From the NCBI GenBank assembly GCA_963627995.1, contig CAVGCV010000002.1, positions 186,001-250,000 of the forward strand: DNA of 64,000 nucleotides, in the 5' to 3' direction. Source of the DNA: UBA3839 sp963627995 (GTDB lineage Bacteria; Bacteroidota; Bacteroidia; Bacteroidales; Bacteroidaceae). Positions within the stretch are counted from its first letter, which is position 1. Each line of letters begins with the position of its first letter. Below the pieces are notes generated by a model, which was given only the letters and a program-made list of their open reading frames with translations, was not told where the DNA came from and did no database searches. A program made the position numbers and the translations under genes. Shown one piece after another: positions 43,622 to 54,300 of this stretch.

Positions 43622-45115
43622 ATGGCGGAACGCACGAACTTTTTCGCCGTCGACCTGGGCGCGACGAGCGGACGGACCATCCTCGGCACCATCGACGGCA
43701 AGCGGCTGGAGCAGCGCGAGCTCACACGCTTTCCCAACCGCATCATCCAGGTTGGCGGACACTACTACTGGGACATCTTCGCGCTCTACGACGAAATCCT
43801 GCGCGGGCTGAGGGCCGTGAAGGCCGAGGGCGCGGAGATTGCCTCCGTGGGCATCGACACGTGGGGCTGCGACTTCGTGATGGTGGGGCGCGACGGGGGA
43901 ATCCTGCGCAACCCCTACTGCTACCGCGACCCGCACACGGAGGGGGCCGCGGAGGAGTACTTCAAGCTCGTGCCGAGGGAGGAGGTCTACCGCAGGACGG
44001 GAATCCAGTTCATGAACTTCAACTCGCTCTTCCAGCTGGCGACGCTCCGCCGCAACGGCGACTCGGCGCTGGCGGCGGCGGACAAGATACTCTTCATCCC
44101 CGACGCGCTCATCTACATGCTCACGGGCGAGGCCGTGTGCGAATACACGGTGCTGAGCACGAGCCAGATGCTCAACCCCGCCACCCGGCGCATCGACCCC
44201 GTCCTCGCCGGCGCCGTCGGGCTGTCGGAAAGCCAGTTCGGGCGCTACGTGAGCCCGGGCGACGCGGTGGGCACGCTGTCGCCCGACGTGCAGCGGCAGA
44301 CGGGGCTGGGGGCTGTGCCCGTGGTGGCCGTGGCCGGCCACGACACGGGGGCGGCGGTGGCGGCGGTGCCGGCCGGCGACGAGCGGTTCGCCTACCTGAG
44401 CTGCGGCACGTGGTCGCTGCTCGGCATCGAGGCGCAGGACGCCATCATCAGCGGGGAGAGCTACCGCCACAACTTCACCAACGAGGGGGGCGTCGAGGGG
44501 ACGACCCGCTTCCTGAAGAACATCTGCGGCCTGTGGCTGCTGGAGCGCTGCCGCAAGGAATGGGAGGGCGACGCGGGCGTGCCGAAGAACATCAACGACC
44601 TCAACGACGCCGCCATGGAGGCCGCGCCCTTCCGGGCGTTCATCAACCCCGACGCGCCCTGCTTCGCCAACCCCGGCAACATGGCGGAGGCCATCCGGGC
44701 CTACTGCCGCGAGAGCGGCCAGCACGTGCCGGACGGCTACCGGGAAGTAGCGCGCTGCATCTTCGAGAGCCTCGCCATGCGCTACCGCCAGGTGCTGGAG
44801 CGCCTGAAGGCCATGGCGCCGTTCGCCATCGAGCGGCTGCACGTCATCGGCGGCGGCTCGCTCAACGCCCACCTCATGCAGATGACGGCCAACAGCACCC
44901 GCATGCCCGTGGTGACCGGCCCGGCGGAGGGCACGGCCATCGGCAACATCATGCTCCAGGCCAAGGCGGCGGGACTGGTGGGCGACCGCTTCGAAATGCG
45001 CCGCATCATCGCGCGCTCCATCGACCTGCGCCTCTTCGAGCCGGAGGACGGCGGCCTGTGGGACGCGGCCTACGAGCGCTACCTGGACGCGACCGGCACC
45101 CGGGACGGACTCTGA
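43622..45115 (+). CDS. rhaB: Rhamnulokinase
   Basis: The 497-residue FGGY-type kinase phosphorylates L-rhamnulose to rhamnulose 1-phosphate. It has the phosphate loop DLGATSGR (10-17), the substrate-region phrase GIDTWGCDFVM and the second ATP motif AGHDTGAAVAAVP. It is the first gene of a four-gene rhamnose operon with isomerase, permease and aldolase (also called rhaK in Bacteroides). Confidence 0.94.
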   Translation: MAERTNFFAVDLGATSGRTILGTIDGKRLEQRELTRFPNRIIQVGGHYYWDIFALYDEILRGLRAVKAEGAEIASVGIDTWGCDFVMVGRDGGILRNPYCYRDPHTEGAAEEYFKLVPREEVYRRTGIQFMNFNSLFQLATLRRNGDSALAAADKILFIPDALIYMLTGEAVCEYTVLSTSQMLNPATRRIDPVLAGAVGLSESQFGRYVSPGDAVGTLSPDVQRQTGLGAVPVVAVAGHDTGAAVAAVPAGDERFAYLSCGTWSLLGIEAQDAIISGESYRHNFTNEGGVEGTTRFLKNICGLWLLERCRKEWEGDAGVPKNINDLNDAAMEAAPFRAFINPDAPCFANPGNMAEAIRAYCRESGQHVPDGYREVARCIFESLAMRYRQVLERLKAMAPFAIERLHVIGGGSLNAHLMQMTANSTRMPVVTGPAEGTAIGNIMLQAKAAGLVGDRFEMRRIIARSIDLRLFEPEDGGLWDAAYERYLDATGTRDGL

Positions 45116-45144
45116 CCATCTTTTCACTAACTAAATAACATCCC

Positions 45145-46395
45145 ATGAAAGAAGAACTGATTCTGAAAGCGTATGAAGTGGCGAAAGAGCGCTACGCGGC
45201 GATAGGCGTCGACACGGACAAGGTCGTCGCGCAGCTCGAGCAAGTCCCCATCTCCCTGCACTGCTGGCAGACGGACGACGTGGTGGGCTTCGAAAGCGGA
45301 GCGGCGGCGTCGGGCGGCATCCAGGCCACGGGCAACTACCCGGGGCGCGCCCGCAACATCGACGAGGTGCGGCAGGACATCGGCTACGTGAAGACGCTGC
45401 TGGCCGGCAGCCACCGCCTGAACCTGCACGAAATCTACGGCGAGTTCGGCGGCAAGTTCGTGGACCGCGACGAAGTGGGCGTGGAGCATTTCCAGGGCTG
45501 GATGGACTGGGCCAGGGAGCAGGGGCTGAAACTCGACTTCAACTCCACCAGCTTCTCCCACCCCAAGAGCGGCAGCCTCTCGCTCGCCAACCCCGACAAG
45601 GGCATCCGCGACTTCTGGATTGAGCACACGAAGCGCTGCCGCCGCATCGCCGACGCGATGGGCAAGGCGCAGGGCGACCCCTGCATCATGAACATCTGGG
45701 TGCACGACGGGAGCAAGGACCTGACGGTGGAGCGCAAGCGCTACCGCGAGATACTGGCGGCGTCGCTCGACGAGATCCTCGCCGAGCAGCTGCCGCACAT
45801 GAAGCCCTGCGTGGAGGCCAAGCTCTTCGGCATCGGGCTGGAGAGCTACACGGTGGGGTCGCACGACTTCTACGCCGGCTACTGCGCCACCCGCAAGGTG
45901 ATGTACACGCTCGACACGGGACACTATGAGCAGACGGAGAACGTGAGCGACATGGTGGCGTCGCTGCTGCTGTTCGTCCCCGAGCTGATGCTGCACGTCA
46001 GCCGCCCCGTGCGCTGGGACAGCGACCACGTGACCATCATGAACGACCAGACGCTCGACCTCTTCAAGGAGCTGGTGCGCGCCGACGCGCTCGACCGCGC
46101 CCACATCGGGCTCGACTACTTCGACGCGAGCATCAACCGCATCGGCGCGTACATCATCGGCACGCGCGCCACGCAGAAATGCCTGCTCCAGGCGCTGCTC
46201 GAGCCCGTGGCTGCGCTGCGCCGGTACGAGGACAACGGACAGAACTTCGAGCGCCTCGCCCTCATGGAGGAAGCGAAGTCGCTGCCGTTCGGCGCCGTGT
46301 TCGACTATTTCAACCTGAAGAACGGCGTTCCCGTGGGCGAGGACTACATCCAGGAAATCCAGCAGTACGAGAGGGACGTGACCTCCAAGCGGTGA
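45145..46395 (+). CDS. rhaA: L-rhamnose isomerase
   Basis: The 416-residue enzyme converts L-rhamnose to L-rhamnulose. Its length and phrases (HCWQTDDVVGFE, LDFNSTSFSHPKSGSLSLA, MNIWVHDG, DTGHYEQTENVSDMVASLL) match the RhaA family. Metal ligands are expected among the conserved His, Asp and Glu of these segments. It lies 29 nt after the kinase gene. Confidence 0.94.
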   Translation: MKEELILKAYEVAKERYAAIGVDTDKVVAQLEQVPISLHCWQTDDVVGFESGAAASGGIQATGNYPGRARNIDEVRQDIGYVKTLLAGSHRLNLHEIYGEFGGKFVDRDEVGVEHFQGWMDWAREQGLKLDFNSTSFSHPKSGSLSLANPDKGIRDFWIEHTKRCRRIADAMGKAQGDPCIMNIWVHDGSKDLTVERKRYREILAASLDEILAEQLPHMKPCVEAKLFGIGLESYTVGSHDFYAGYCATRKVMYTLDTGHYEQTENVSDMVASLLLFVPELMLHVSRPVRWDSDHVTIMNDQTLDLFKELVRADALDRAHIGLDYFDASINRIGAYIIGTRATQKCLLQALLEPVAALRRYEDNGQNFERLALMEEAKSLPFGAVFDYFNLKNGVPVGEDYIQEIQQYERDVTSKR

Positions 46396-46405
46396 ACCAC
46401 AAGAG

Positions 46406-46444
46406 GGGGGAAGCCCGCGCCCGACCGCGGCCCGGGCTTCCCCC
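46406..46444 (+). terminator. Intercistronic hairpin in the rhamnose operon
   Basis: GGGGGAAGCCCG (46406-46417) pairs perfectly with CGGGCTTCCCCC (46433-46444) between the isomerase and permease genes. No T-run follows, so it probably stabilises mRNA or partly terminates, lowering permease and aldolase transcript levels. Confidence 0.6.
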
Positions 46445-46465
46445 ACCCTGAACGAAACGAACATC

Positions 46466-47497
46466 ATGGACATCATCATCGGCTTGTTGATCATCGCCGT
46501 GGGAGCCTTCTGCCAGTCGAGCTGCTACGTGCCCATCAACAAGATAAGGAACTGGTCGTGGGAGAGCTACTGGATTGTGCAGGGCGTGTTCGCCTGGCTC
46601 GTCTTCCCCCTCGTCGGCGCGCTGATGGCCGTACCGGCCGGACACTCGCTCCTCGAGCTCTTTTCTCCCGAACACGCCTTCGCGCTCGGCATGACACTGC
46701 TGTTCGGCGTGCTGTGGGGCGTGGGCGGACTGACTTTCGGCCTGTCGATGCGCTACCTCGGGGTGGCGCTCGGGCAGAGCATCGCCCTCGGCACGTGCGC
46801 CGGCCTGGGCACCATCATGGGGCCCGTGCTGCTTAACGCGTTCTATCCCGACGGACACCACCTGGAGAAGCTGACCTTCGCCGTCATCTTCGGCGTGGCC
46901 GTCACGCTCGCCGGCATCTCCGTCATCGGCGTGGCGGGGTCGATGAAGTCGGCCGCCCTGACGGAGGAGGAGCGGAAGGCCGCCGTCAAGGACTTCAACT
47001 TCCCGAAAGGCATCGCCATCGCCCTGCTGGCCGGCTTCATGAGCGCCTGCTTCGCCATCGGGCTGGAGTTCGGCAGCACCCTCTATTTCCCGGAGACCGA
47101 GGAGACGCTCCGCACGCTGCCGGCCACGCTGTTCGTGACCACCGGCGGATTCGCCACCAACGCGGCCTACTGCTTCTACCAGAACCACAAGAACCGCACG
47201 TGGGGCGACTATGCGCGCGGGGCGGTGTGGGCGAACAACCTGTCCTTCTGCGCGCTGGCAGGACTGCTGTGGTACACCCAGTTCTTCGGCCTAAGCATCG
47301 GCAAGGGCTTCCTCGCCGGAAGCCCCACGCTGCTGGCGTTCTCGTGGTGCATCCTCATGGCGCTCAACGTCACCTTCTCCAACGTGTGGGGCATCCTGCT
47401 GCGGGAGTGGCGCGGCTGCTCGCGCGCCACCATCGCCACGCTCGTCGCCGGCATCATCATCCTCATCATCAGTTCATTCCTACCCCAACTCCTGTAA
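46466..47497 (+). CDS. rhaT: L-rhamnose:proton symporter
   Basis: The 343-residue protein has about ten membrane segments and the RhaT family start (IIGLLIIAVGAFCQSSCYVPINKIRNWSWE), plus FGLSMRYLGVALGQSIALG. It imports L-rhamnose across the inner membrane. It is encoded between the isomerase and aldolase genes and lies 3 nt before the aldolase gene. Confidence 0.92.
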   Translation: MDIIIGLLIIAVGAFCQSSCYVPINKIRNWSWESYWIVQGVFAWLVFPLVGALMAVPAGHSLLELFSPEHAFALGMTLLFGVLWGVGGLTFGLSMRYLGVALGQSIALGTCAGLGTIMGPVLLNAFYPDGHHLEKLTFAVIFGVAVTLAGISVIGVAGSMKSAALTEEERKAAVKDFNFPKGIAIALLAGFMSACFAIGLEFGSTLYFPETEETLRTLPATLFVTTGGFATNAAYCFYQNHKNRTWGDYARGAVWANNLSFCALAGLLWYTQFFGLSIGKGFLAGSPTLLAFSWCILMALNVTFSNVWGILLREWRGCSRATIATLVAGIIILIISSFLPQLL

Positions 47498-47500
47498 CAC

Positions 47501-48322
47501 ATGAAAAGCATACTTGAGGGGCGCGAAGCCCTCCGCGCCGAAATCGAGAAAGTGGCGGAAGCCGCCGGCTACCTGTGGCAAAAGGGCTGGGCGGAGCGCA
47601 ACGGCGGCAACATCACGGTGAACATCACCGGCCTCGCCGACGGCGGAATCCGCGCCCTGCCGCCCATCTCCGACCCCATCCCCATCGGCACCACCCTGCC
47701 CCACCTGCGCGGCTGCTACTTCTACTGCAAGGGGACGGGCAAGCGGATGCGCGACCTCGCCCGCCAGCCCATGCGCAACGGCAGCGTCATCCGCATCCTC
47801 GACGACTGCGCCTCCTACGCCATCGTCGCCGACGAGCCGGTGGCGCCCACGTCGGAGCTGCCGTCCCACCTCTCCATGCACGACTACCTCATCGGCTCGG
47901 GCTCCACCTACAAGGCGAGCCTCCACACCCACCCCATCGAGCTGGTCGCCATGAGCCACAACCCGGCGATGCTCAGGAAAGACGTGATGACGAGGCTCCT
48001 GTGGTCGATGATTCCCGAGACGCTGGCCTTCGCGCCGCTCGGGCTGGGCATCGTGCCCTACGAGCTGCCCGGAAGCGTGCGGCTCGCCGAGGCGACGCTC
48101 CGGCAAATCAAGGACTACGACGTGGTGATGTGGGAGAAGCACGGCGTATGCGCCGTCGGGACGGACATCATGGACGCGTTCGACCAGGTGGACGTGCTCA
48201 ACAAGGCCGCCAACATCTACATGTGCGCCAAGAGCATGGGATTCACGCCCGACGGCATGACGGCGGAGGCGATGGAAGAGGTGCAGGACGTGTTCCGCCT
48301 CCCGAAACGCCGCCCCTGCTGA
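47501..48322 (+). CDS. rhaD: Rhamnulose-1-phosphate aldolase
   Basis: The 273-residue class II aldolase cleaves rhamnulose 1-phosphate to dihydroxyacetone phosphate and L-lactaldehyde. It has the N-terminal WAERNGGNITVNITG, the zinc ligands in HTHP (LHTHPIEL) and the later EKHGVCAVG. It ends the operon. No lactaldehyde reductase (rhaO) or AraC-type rhaR follows within the window. Confidence 0.93.
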   Translation: MKSILEGREALRAEIEKVAEAAGYLWQKGWAERNGGNITVNITGLADGGIRALPPISDPIPIGTTLPHLRGCYFYCKGTGKRMRDLARQPMRNGSVIRILDDCASYAIVADEPVAPTSELPSHLSMHDYLIGSGSTYKASLHTHPIELVAMSHNPAMLRKDVMTRLLWSMIPETLAFAPLGLGIVPYELPGSVRLAEATLRQIKDYDVVMWEKHGVCAVGTDIMDAFDQVDVLNKAANIYMCAKSMGFTPDGMTAEAMEEVQDVFRLPKRRPC

Positions 48323-48344
48323 CCCGCCGCCCTCCGCAGGCGGG
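48323..48344. terminator. Short hairpin between convergent genes
   Basis: CCCGCC (48323-48328) pairs with GGCGGG (48339-48344) in the 24-nt space between the + strand aldolase and - strand flavoprotein genes. There is no T-run. Confidence 0.35.
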
Positions 48345-48346
48345 AA

Positions 48347-49564
48347 CTATCCGCAGGCTCCGGCCTGGCGCGCGATTTCCCGCGCGGCCACGTAGGCCGT
48401 GGTCCAAGCCGCCTGGAAGTTGAAGCCGCCCGTCACGCCGTCGATGTCCAGCACCTCGCCGGCAAAGAACAGGCGCGGGCGTGCGCGGCTTTCGAGCGTC
48501 AGCGGATTCACCGACGAGAGCGACACGCCGCCGCACGTGACGAACTCGTCATGGTGCGGGGCGCGCCCCGACACCGCATACGTGTCATTGACAAGGACAT
48601 TGACCAGCCGGTTGATGTCCTTTTTGCCAAGCTCGCCCCAACGGCGGCCTCCGACGGACGGGGCTGCGGCCTCCGCCCCACCCCCCAGGGCGCGCCGCAG
48701 CAGGTGGAGCCACAGCCGCTGGGGCAGCGCGAACGGGCGCGCCGTGGCAAGTTGCCTCGACGCATTCCCGGCGGCCAGCGCGCGCAGCCCGTCCGCCACC
48801 TCGGCGTCGGCGAGCCCTGTCCAGTTCACAGCAACCGGCACGCTGTAGCCCCGCTCCGCCAGGTGGCGCGCGGCATAGCTCGACAGCCGCAGTACCGCCG
48901 GGCCGCTCATGCCCCAGTGCGTCGCCAGCAGCGCGCCCCGGGCGCGGAACCTCGTGGCCGGAATCTGCACCGCCACGTCCTCCACCACCGTCCCCATCAG
49001 GCCGCGCAGCCCCTCGTCGTCCACGCCGAGCGAGAAGAGCGAGGGCACGGGCGGCTCGATGCCGACACCCTCCTCCGCCAGCCACGCATAGGCGTCCGCC
49101 CTGGGCGAGCCGCCCGCCGCCACCGCCACGAAGTCGAAGCCTTGCAGCTGCGACAGCGAGCCGACGCCCAGCCCCGTCCGCACCTCCACGCCCAGCCGGC
49201 GGGCGTGCGAGGCGAGGCAGCCGGTGATGTCGCGCGCGTCCTGCGACCGCGGGAACACGCAGCCGTCGTCCTGCGTCACGAGCTCCACCCCGTGCCGCTC
49301 GAACCAGCGGAACGCGTCCTCCGGCCCGAACGTCCGCATCAGCCGCCCCATCAGCCGGTGGCCGCGCGGATAGACCGCCTCCAGCCCCTCCACGTGGCGG
49401 AACGAGTTGGTGCAGTTGCAGCGTCCGCCGCCCGACACCGCCACCTTCCGCAGCACGCGGCTGCCCCGCTCGAAGATGCAGACATCCATCCCCGGCGCCA
49501 TCTCCTTCAGGTTGACGGCCATGAAGAAGCCCGCCGCGCCGCCGCCCGCAATGGCCGTCCTCAT
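48347..49564 (-). CDS. NAD(P)/FAD-dependent oxidoreductase, HI0933/BaiN-like family
   Basis: The 405-residue flavoprotein starts with the dinucleotide-binding GGGAAGFFMA (7-16). It has the family phrase KVAVSGGGRCNCTN near 40-53 and the C-terminal FAGEVLDIDGVTGGFNFQAAWTTAYVA. The physiological substrate of this widespread family is not known in most cases. The start at 49564 gives the family N-terminus; the frame runs upstream into hairpin repeat R3. Confidence 0.88.
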   Translation of the reverse strand: MRTAIAGGGAAGFFMAVNLKEMAPGMDVCIFERGSRVLRKVAVSGGGRCNCTNSFRHVEGLEAVYPRGHRLMGRLMRTFGPEDAFRWFERHGVELVTQDDGCVFPRSQDARDITGCLASHARRLGVEVRTGLGVGSLSQLQGFDFVAVAAGGSPRADAYAWLAEEGVGIEPPVPSLFSLGVDDEGLRGLMGTVVEDVAVQIPATRFRARGALLATHWGMSGPAVLRLSSYAARHLAERGYSVPVAVNWTGLADAEVADGLRALAAGNASRQLATARPFALPQRLWLHLLRRALGGGAEAAAPSVGGRRWGELGKKDINRLVNVLVNDTYAVSGRAPHHDEFVTCGGVSLSSVNPLTLESRARPRLFFAGEVLDIDGVTGGFNFQAAWTTAYVAAREIARQAGACG

Positions 49565-49657
49565 ATCCGCCTTTCTCCTTGTTCCATAGTCAGTTGAAGT
49601 CACGCGAGCTGCAAAATTAGGCATAATCCGCCAGCCGGCAAAACAGCGTGCCAAAAA

Positions 49658-49800
49658 CCTCCGCAGAGAAAATTCCCGCGCTCCGCGGAGGAAACATATT
49701 TCGTCCGCAGACAAAAAATATTTTCTCCGCGGACGCTTTCCGGCCCGTCCGCGGTGTTTTTTCCACCGCGGACGGGAGGAAAAAACACTGCGGAGCGGCG
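49658..49800. repeat. Dispersed hairpin family, copy R3 (expanded)
   Basis: The left side repeats the R2/R4 layout (CCTCCGCAGAGAAAA, CGCGCTCCGCGGAGGAAA, TTTCGTCCGCAGACAAA). The right side carries an extra perfect hairpin, CCCGTCCGCGGTG (49744-49756) with CACCGCGGACGGG (49764-49776), then GGAAAAAACACTGCGGAGCG, the complement of the R1 arm with one more A. The 328-nt gap 49565-49892 holds only this repeat and the ugd promoter. Confidence 0.8.
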
Positions 49801-49826
49801 GCCGCAGGAAATGAGGGCGGCCGGCG

Positions 49827-49858
49827 TTTGCCCGAATCGCACTTTTTACATAGCTTTG
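49827..49858 (+). promoter_or_regulatory. Promoter of ugd
   Basis: TTTG (49827-49830), exactly 20 nt, then TAGCTTTG (49851-49858), a full consensus Bacteroidetes promoter 34 nt before the start codon. Confidence 0.75.
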
Positions 49859-49892
49859 CACACCAAAAGACCGCTAAAAGAAAGGATTCCGT

Positions 49893-51212
<1,320 letters not shown>

Positions 51213-51216
51213 GCCG

Positions 51217-51249
51217 CTTTTGCAACATTCCCACACCCCTTTTGCAACA
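51217..51249. repeat. 11-bp direct repeat, 22 bp apart
   Basis: CTTTTGCAACA occurs at 51217-51227 and 51239-51249, two helical turns apart, about 100 bp before the lyase-like gene. It could be a regulator site. A -7-like TTACTTTG follows at 51280-51287. Confidence 0.4.
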
Positions 51250-51351
51250 AAAGAGAACAGCCTTCCAGCGGAAAAGGAGTTACTTTGCGGCGAAAACACA
51301 CGCCGTGTGGCCTAACCAACGGACAGTAACGACTAACTCCTTATTACTCTT

Positions 51352-54300
51352 ATGATGCAAAGATTCCGCCTCTTTTTCGCGGCGCTGCTCGCCGCCCTCC
51401 TCGGGACGGGCAGCGCCTGCGCCCAGGACGCGACAGGACTGGTGCTGCACTACGACTTTGAGAACGTCAGCGGGAAGACCGTCAGCGACCAGTCGGGCAG
51501 CGGAGCGAACGCCACCCTCGCCAACCAGGCGACGGTGGAGCAGATGGGCAAGTTCCACGTGCTGAGCCTCGGCAAGGGAACGGGCTACCTCGACATGACG
51601 GCCAAGGCCGGGAGCGTGGCCAAGGCGCTCGGCGACTTCACCGTCTCGGTCTACTACCGCGTGGACGACGACGCCTCGCTCTCGGGCGCGGGCTTCTTCC
51701 TCTGGTGCTTCTCGCAGTCGGCCGCCAACACGGCCGACGCGTCGCCCTACACGGCCTACCGCCTGAACGTGCAGCGCATGGCCACCTCCACCGGCGGCTA
51801 CGCCCACGAAACGGGCATGGAAATTGGCTCGGCGTCGGCGAAAGGACGCTGGGTGCACATGCTCTACCGCCAGTCGGCCAAGAAGGGGGAGCTCTACATC
51901 GACGGCCAGCTGCGGAAGACGGTCGCCACAATGCCCCTGCTGAGCGAGACGTTCACCGCCGCGCCCGCCTACAACTGGATTGGCCGCGCGCCGTTCTCCG
52001 CCGACAGCTACCTGACGCAGACGCTGGTCTATGACTTCCGCCTCTACGACAAGGCCGTTTCCGACGAGGAAATCGCCACCCTCTCCGCCCTCCTCCCCGA
52101 GCTCGACCACGAGTACAGCTACGGGACGCCCGGCGACTTCGCTGCCCTGGAGAAGGCCGTGGGCGAGTGCAAGGCCTTCGTGGCGGCGGCGGGCGACGGC
52201 TACCCCGCCAACGCCGTGGCCGAGATGCAGGACGAGATCAGCCTCGCGCAGGCGTCGCTGAACGCGAAGGCGGAGAGCCAGACACTTGTCGACAAGCGCG
52301 TGGAGAGACTCAGCTCCGCCCTCGCCAAACTGAAGGGCAGCAAGGGCTTCGACATGAAGGAGGCCACGTCCACAGCGTTCGCCCCGGAGCACGGGTTCGT
52401 GCACCCCGGCGCGCTGCACACGCAGGCCGACTTCGACCGCATCAAGCAGCTGCTGGCCGACGGCGACCCCACGATTACGGCGGCCTACAACGCGCTGAAA
52501 GCCGGCGAATACGCCCAAAGCGGCGTCGCCACCTGGCCCGTCGAGACCATCATCCGGGGCGGCGGAAGCGGACAGAACTACATGAACGCCGCCCGCGGCG
52601 CAGCCATGGCCTACCAGAACGCCCTCGTCTGGAAAATCGGAGGGAAAAAAGCAAACGCCGACGCCACCGTTCGCATCCTCATGGCGTGGGCGCGCGGCAA
52701 CAAGTACGTCAGCGGCGACACCAACATGTCGCTGGCCTCGGGCCTCTACGGCTACGCCTTCGCAAACGCCGCCGAGCTGGTGCGCGACTACGAGGGGTGG
52801 AGTCCCGAGGACAAGGAGGAGTTCAAGCAGTACATCCTGAACACGTGGTACCCCGTGACCAACGACTTCCTGCGCCGCCGCCACGACACGTGGCTCAACG
52901 CGCGCAACAACGTGGGCCAGCGCCCCGGCCACTACTGGTCGAACTGGGGCCTCTGCAACACGCTGGCGATGATGTGCTACGGCATCTTCCTCGACGACGT
53001 GCACATGTACAACCAGGGCGTGTCGTTCTTCAAGCACGACCACGTGGGCACGTTCAGCGAGGCGGCGACGCTCAACCGCACGGACGACATCAACAACTGG
53101 GGGCTGACGGAGTTCCTGGGCAACCTCGTCCCCGTGATACACGAGGACGCGCGCGGCCCGTTCGGCTACCTCGGGCAGATGCAGGAGAGCGGGCGCGACG
53201 CCGGCCACGAGCAGATGGCGGCCGGCCTGGCCGTGGACATCGCGCAGGTGGGCTGGAACCAGGGCGACGACCTCTTCGGCTACATGGACAACCGCCTCGC
53301 CGCCGGCCTTGAGTTCGTGGCGGCACACAACTTCAGCGGCGTCACCAGCCTGCCCTGGACCAACTACAACTACGCCGACTGCCGCACGGCATGGCACAAC
53401 GTATGGCACCAGACGGGCTACGGTTCGCACGGCGAGAGCCGCCCCTACTGGGACCGCGTCGTCGGGCACTACGAGGGCGTGAAAGGCGTGAAGATGCGCT
53501 ACTCCGAGGCGGCGGCAAAAGCCGTGCGCGGCGCCAACGGCTACGACATGGGCGGACACAGCTACGGCGAGACGTCGGGCGGATACGACCACCTCGGGTT
53601 CTCGACCCTCACGTGCTACCGGCCAGCGGTGGCCGACCCGGCGAGCGCGCCCATCACCATCGGCGGGCGAATCGTCTACAAGGGACAGACGCTGAACCAA
53701 ACAGAACTGGGCGGGCTGAAATACACCTACAACGCCGACGGCACGCATGCCATTCCCGCCGACGGCAGCGACATCCGCCTGGTCCCCGTGCTGCCCGAGG
53801 GCGAGGAAGACACGGGCAACTGGCAGTGGAACACGGGCGAGACGACCCGGGAAATCACGGTGAAGGCCGACCACAGCTACCTCTACCGCGCGAGCTACAC
53901 GGGCGCGAACGGCGCGGTCAGCGAGCGCATGTTCTCCATCGCCGTCGCCGGCGACTGCACGGCCGACAAGCTCACGCCCGAAATCACGGTCGACGGCGTG
54001 ATTCACAGGGACACGGCCATGAGCGTGTTCTACGGCACGAACGTCATCCTCTACACCGGCAACCAGACGGGATGGACCAACGACTACCGCTGGGACAACG
54101 GCACGAAGGACAACTCCGTCATCGTCATCCCCAACATCACCACCTCGCGCGACTACGTGTGCCACTACACCAACACCGGCGGACACGTGGGCGAGCAGCG
54201 GTTCCGCATCAACGTGCAGAACATCCGGCACCGCATCTATGTGAACGGCGCCGAACTAGCCGACACGTTCGACATCATCGTCAATAAGGGCGACCAGGTT

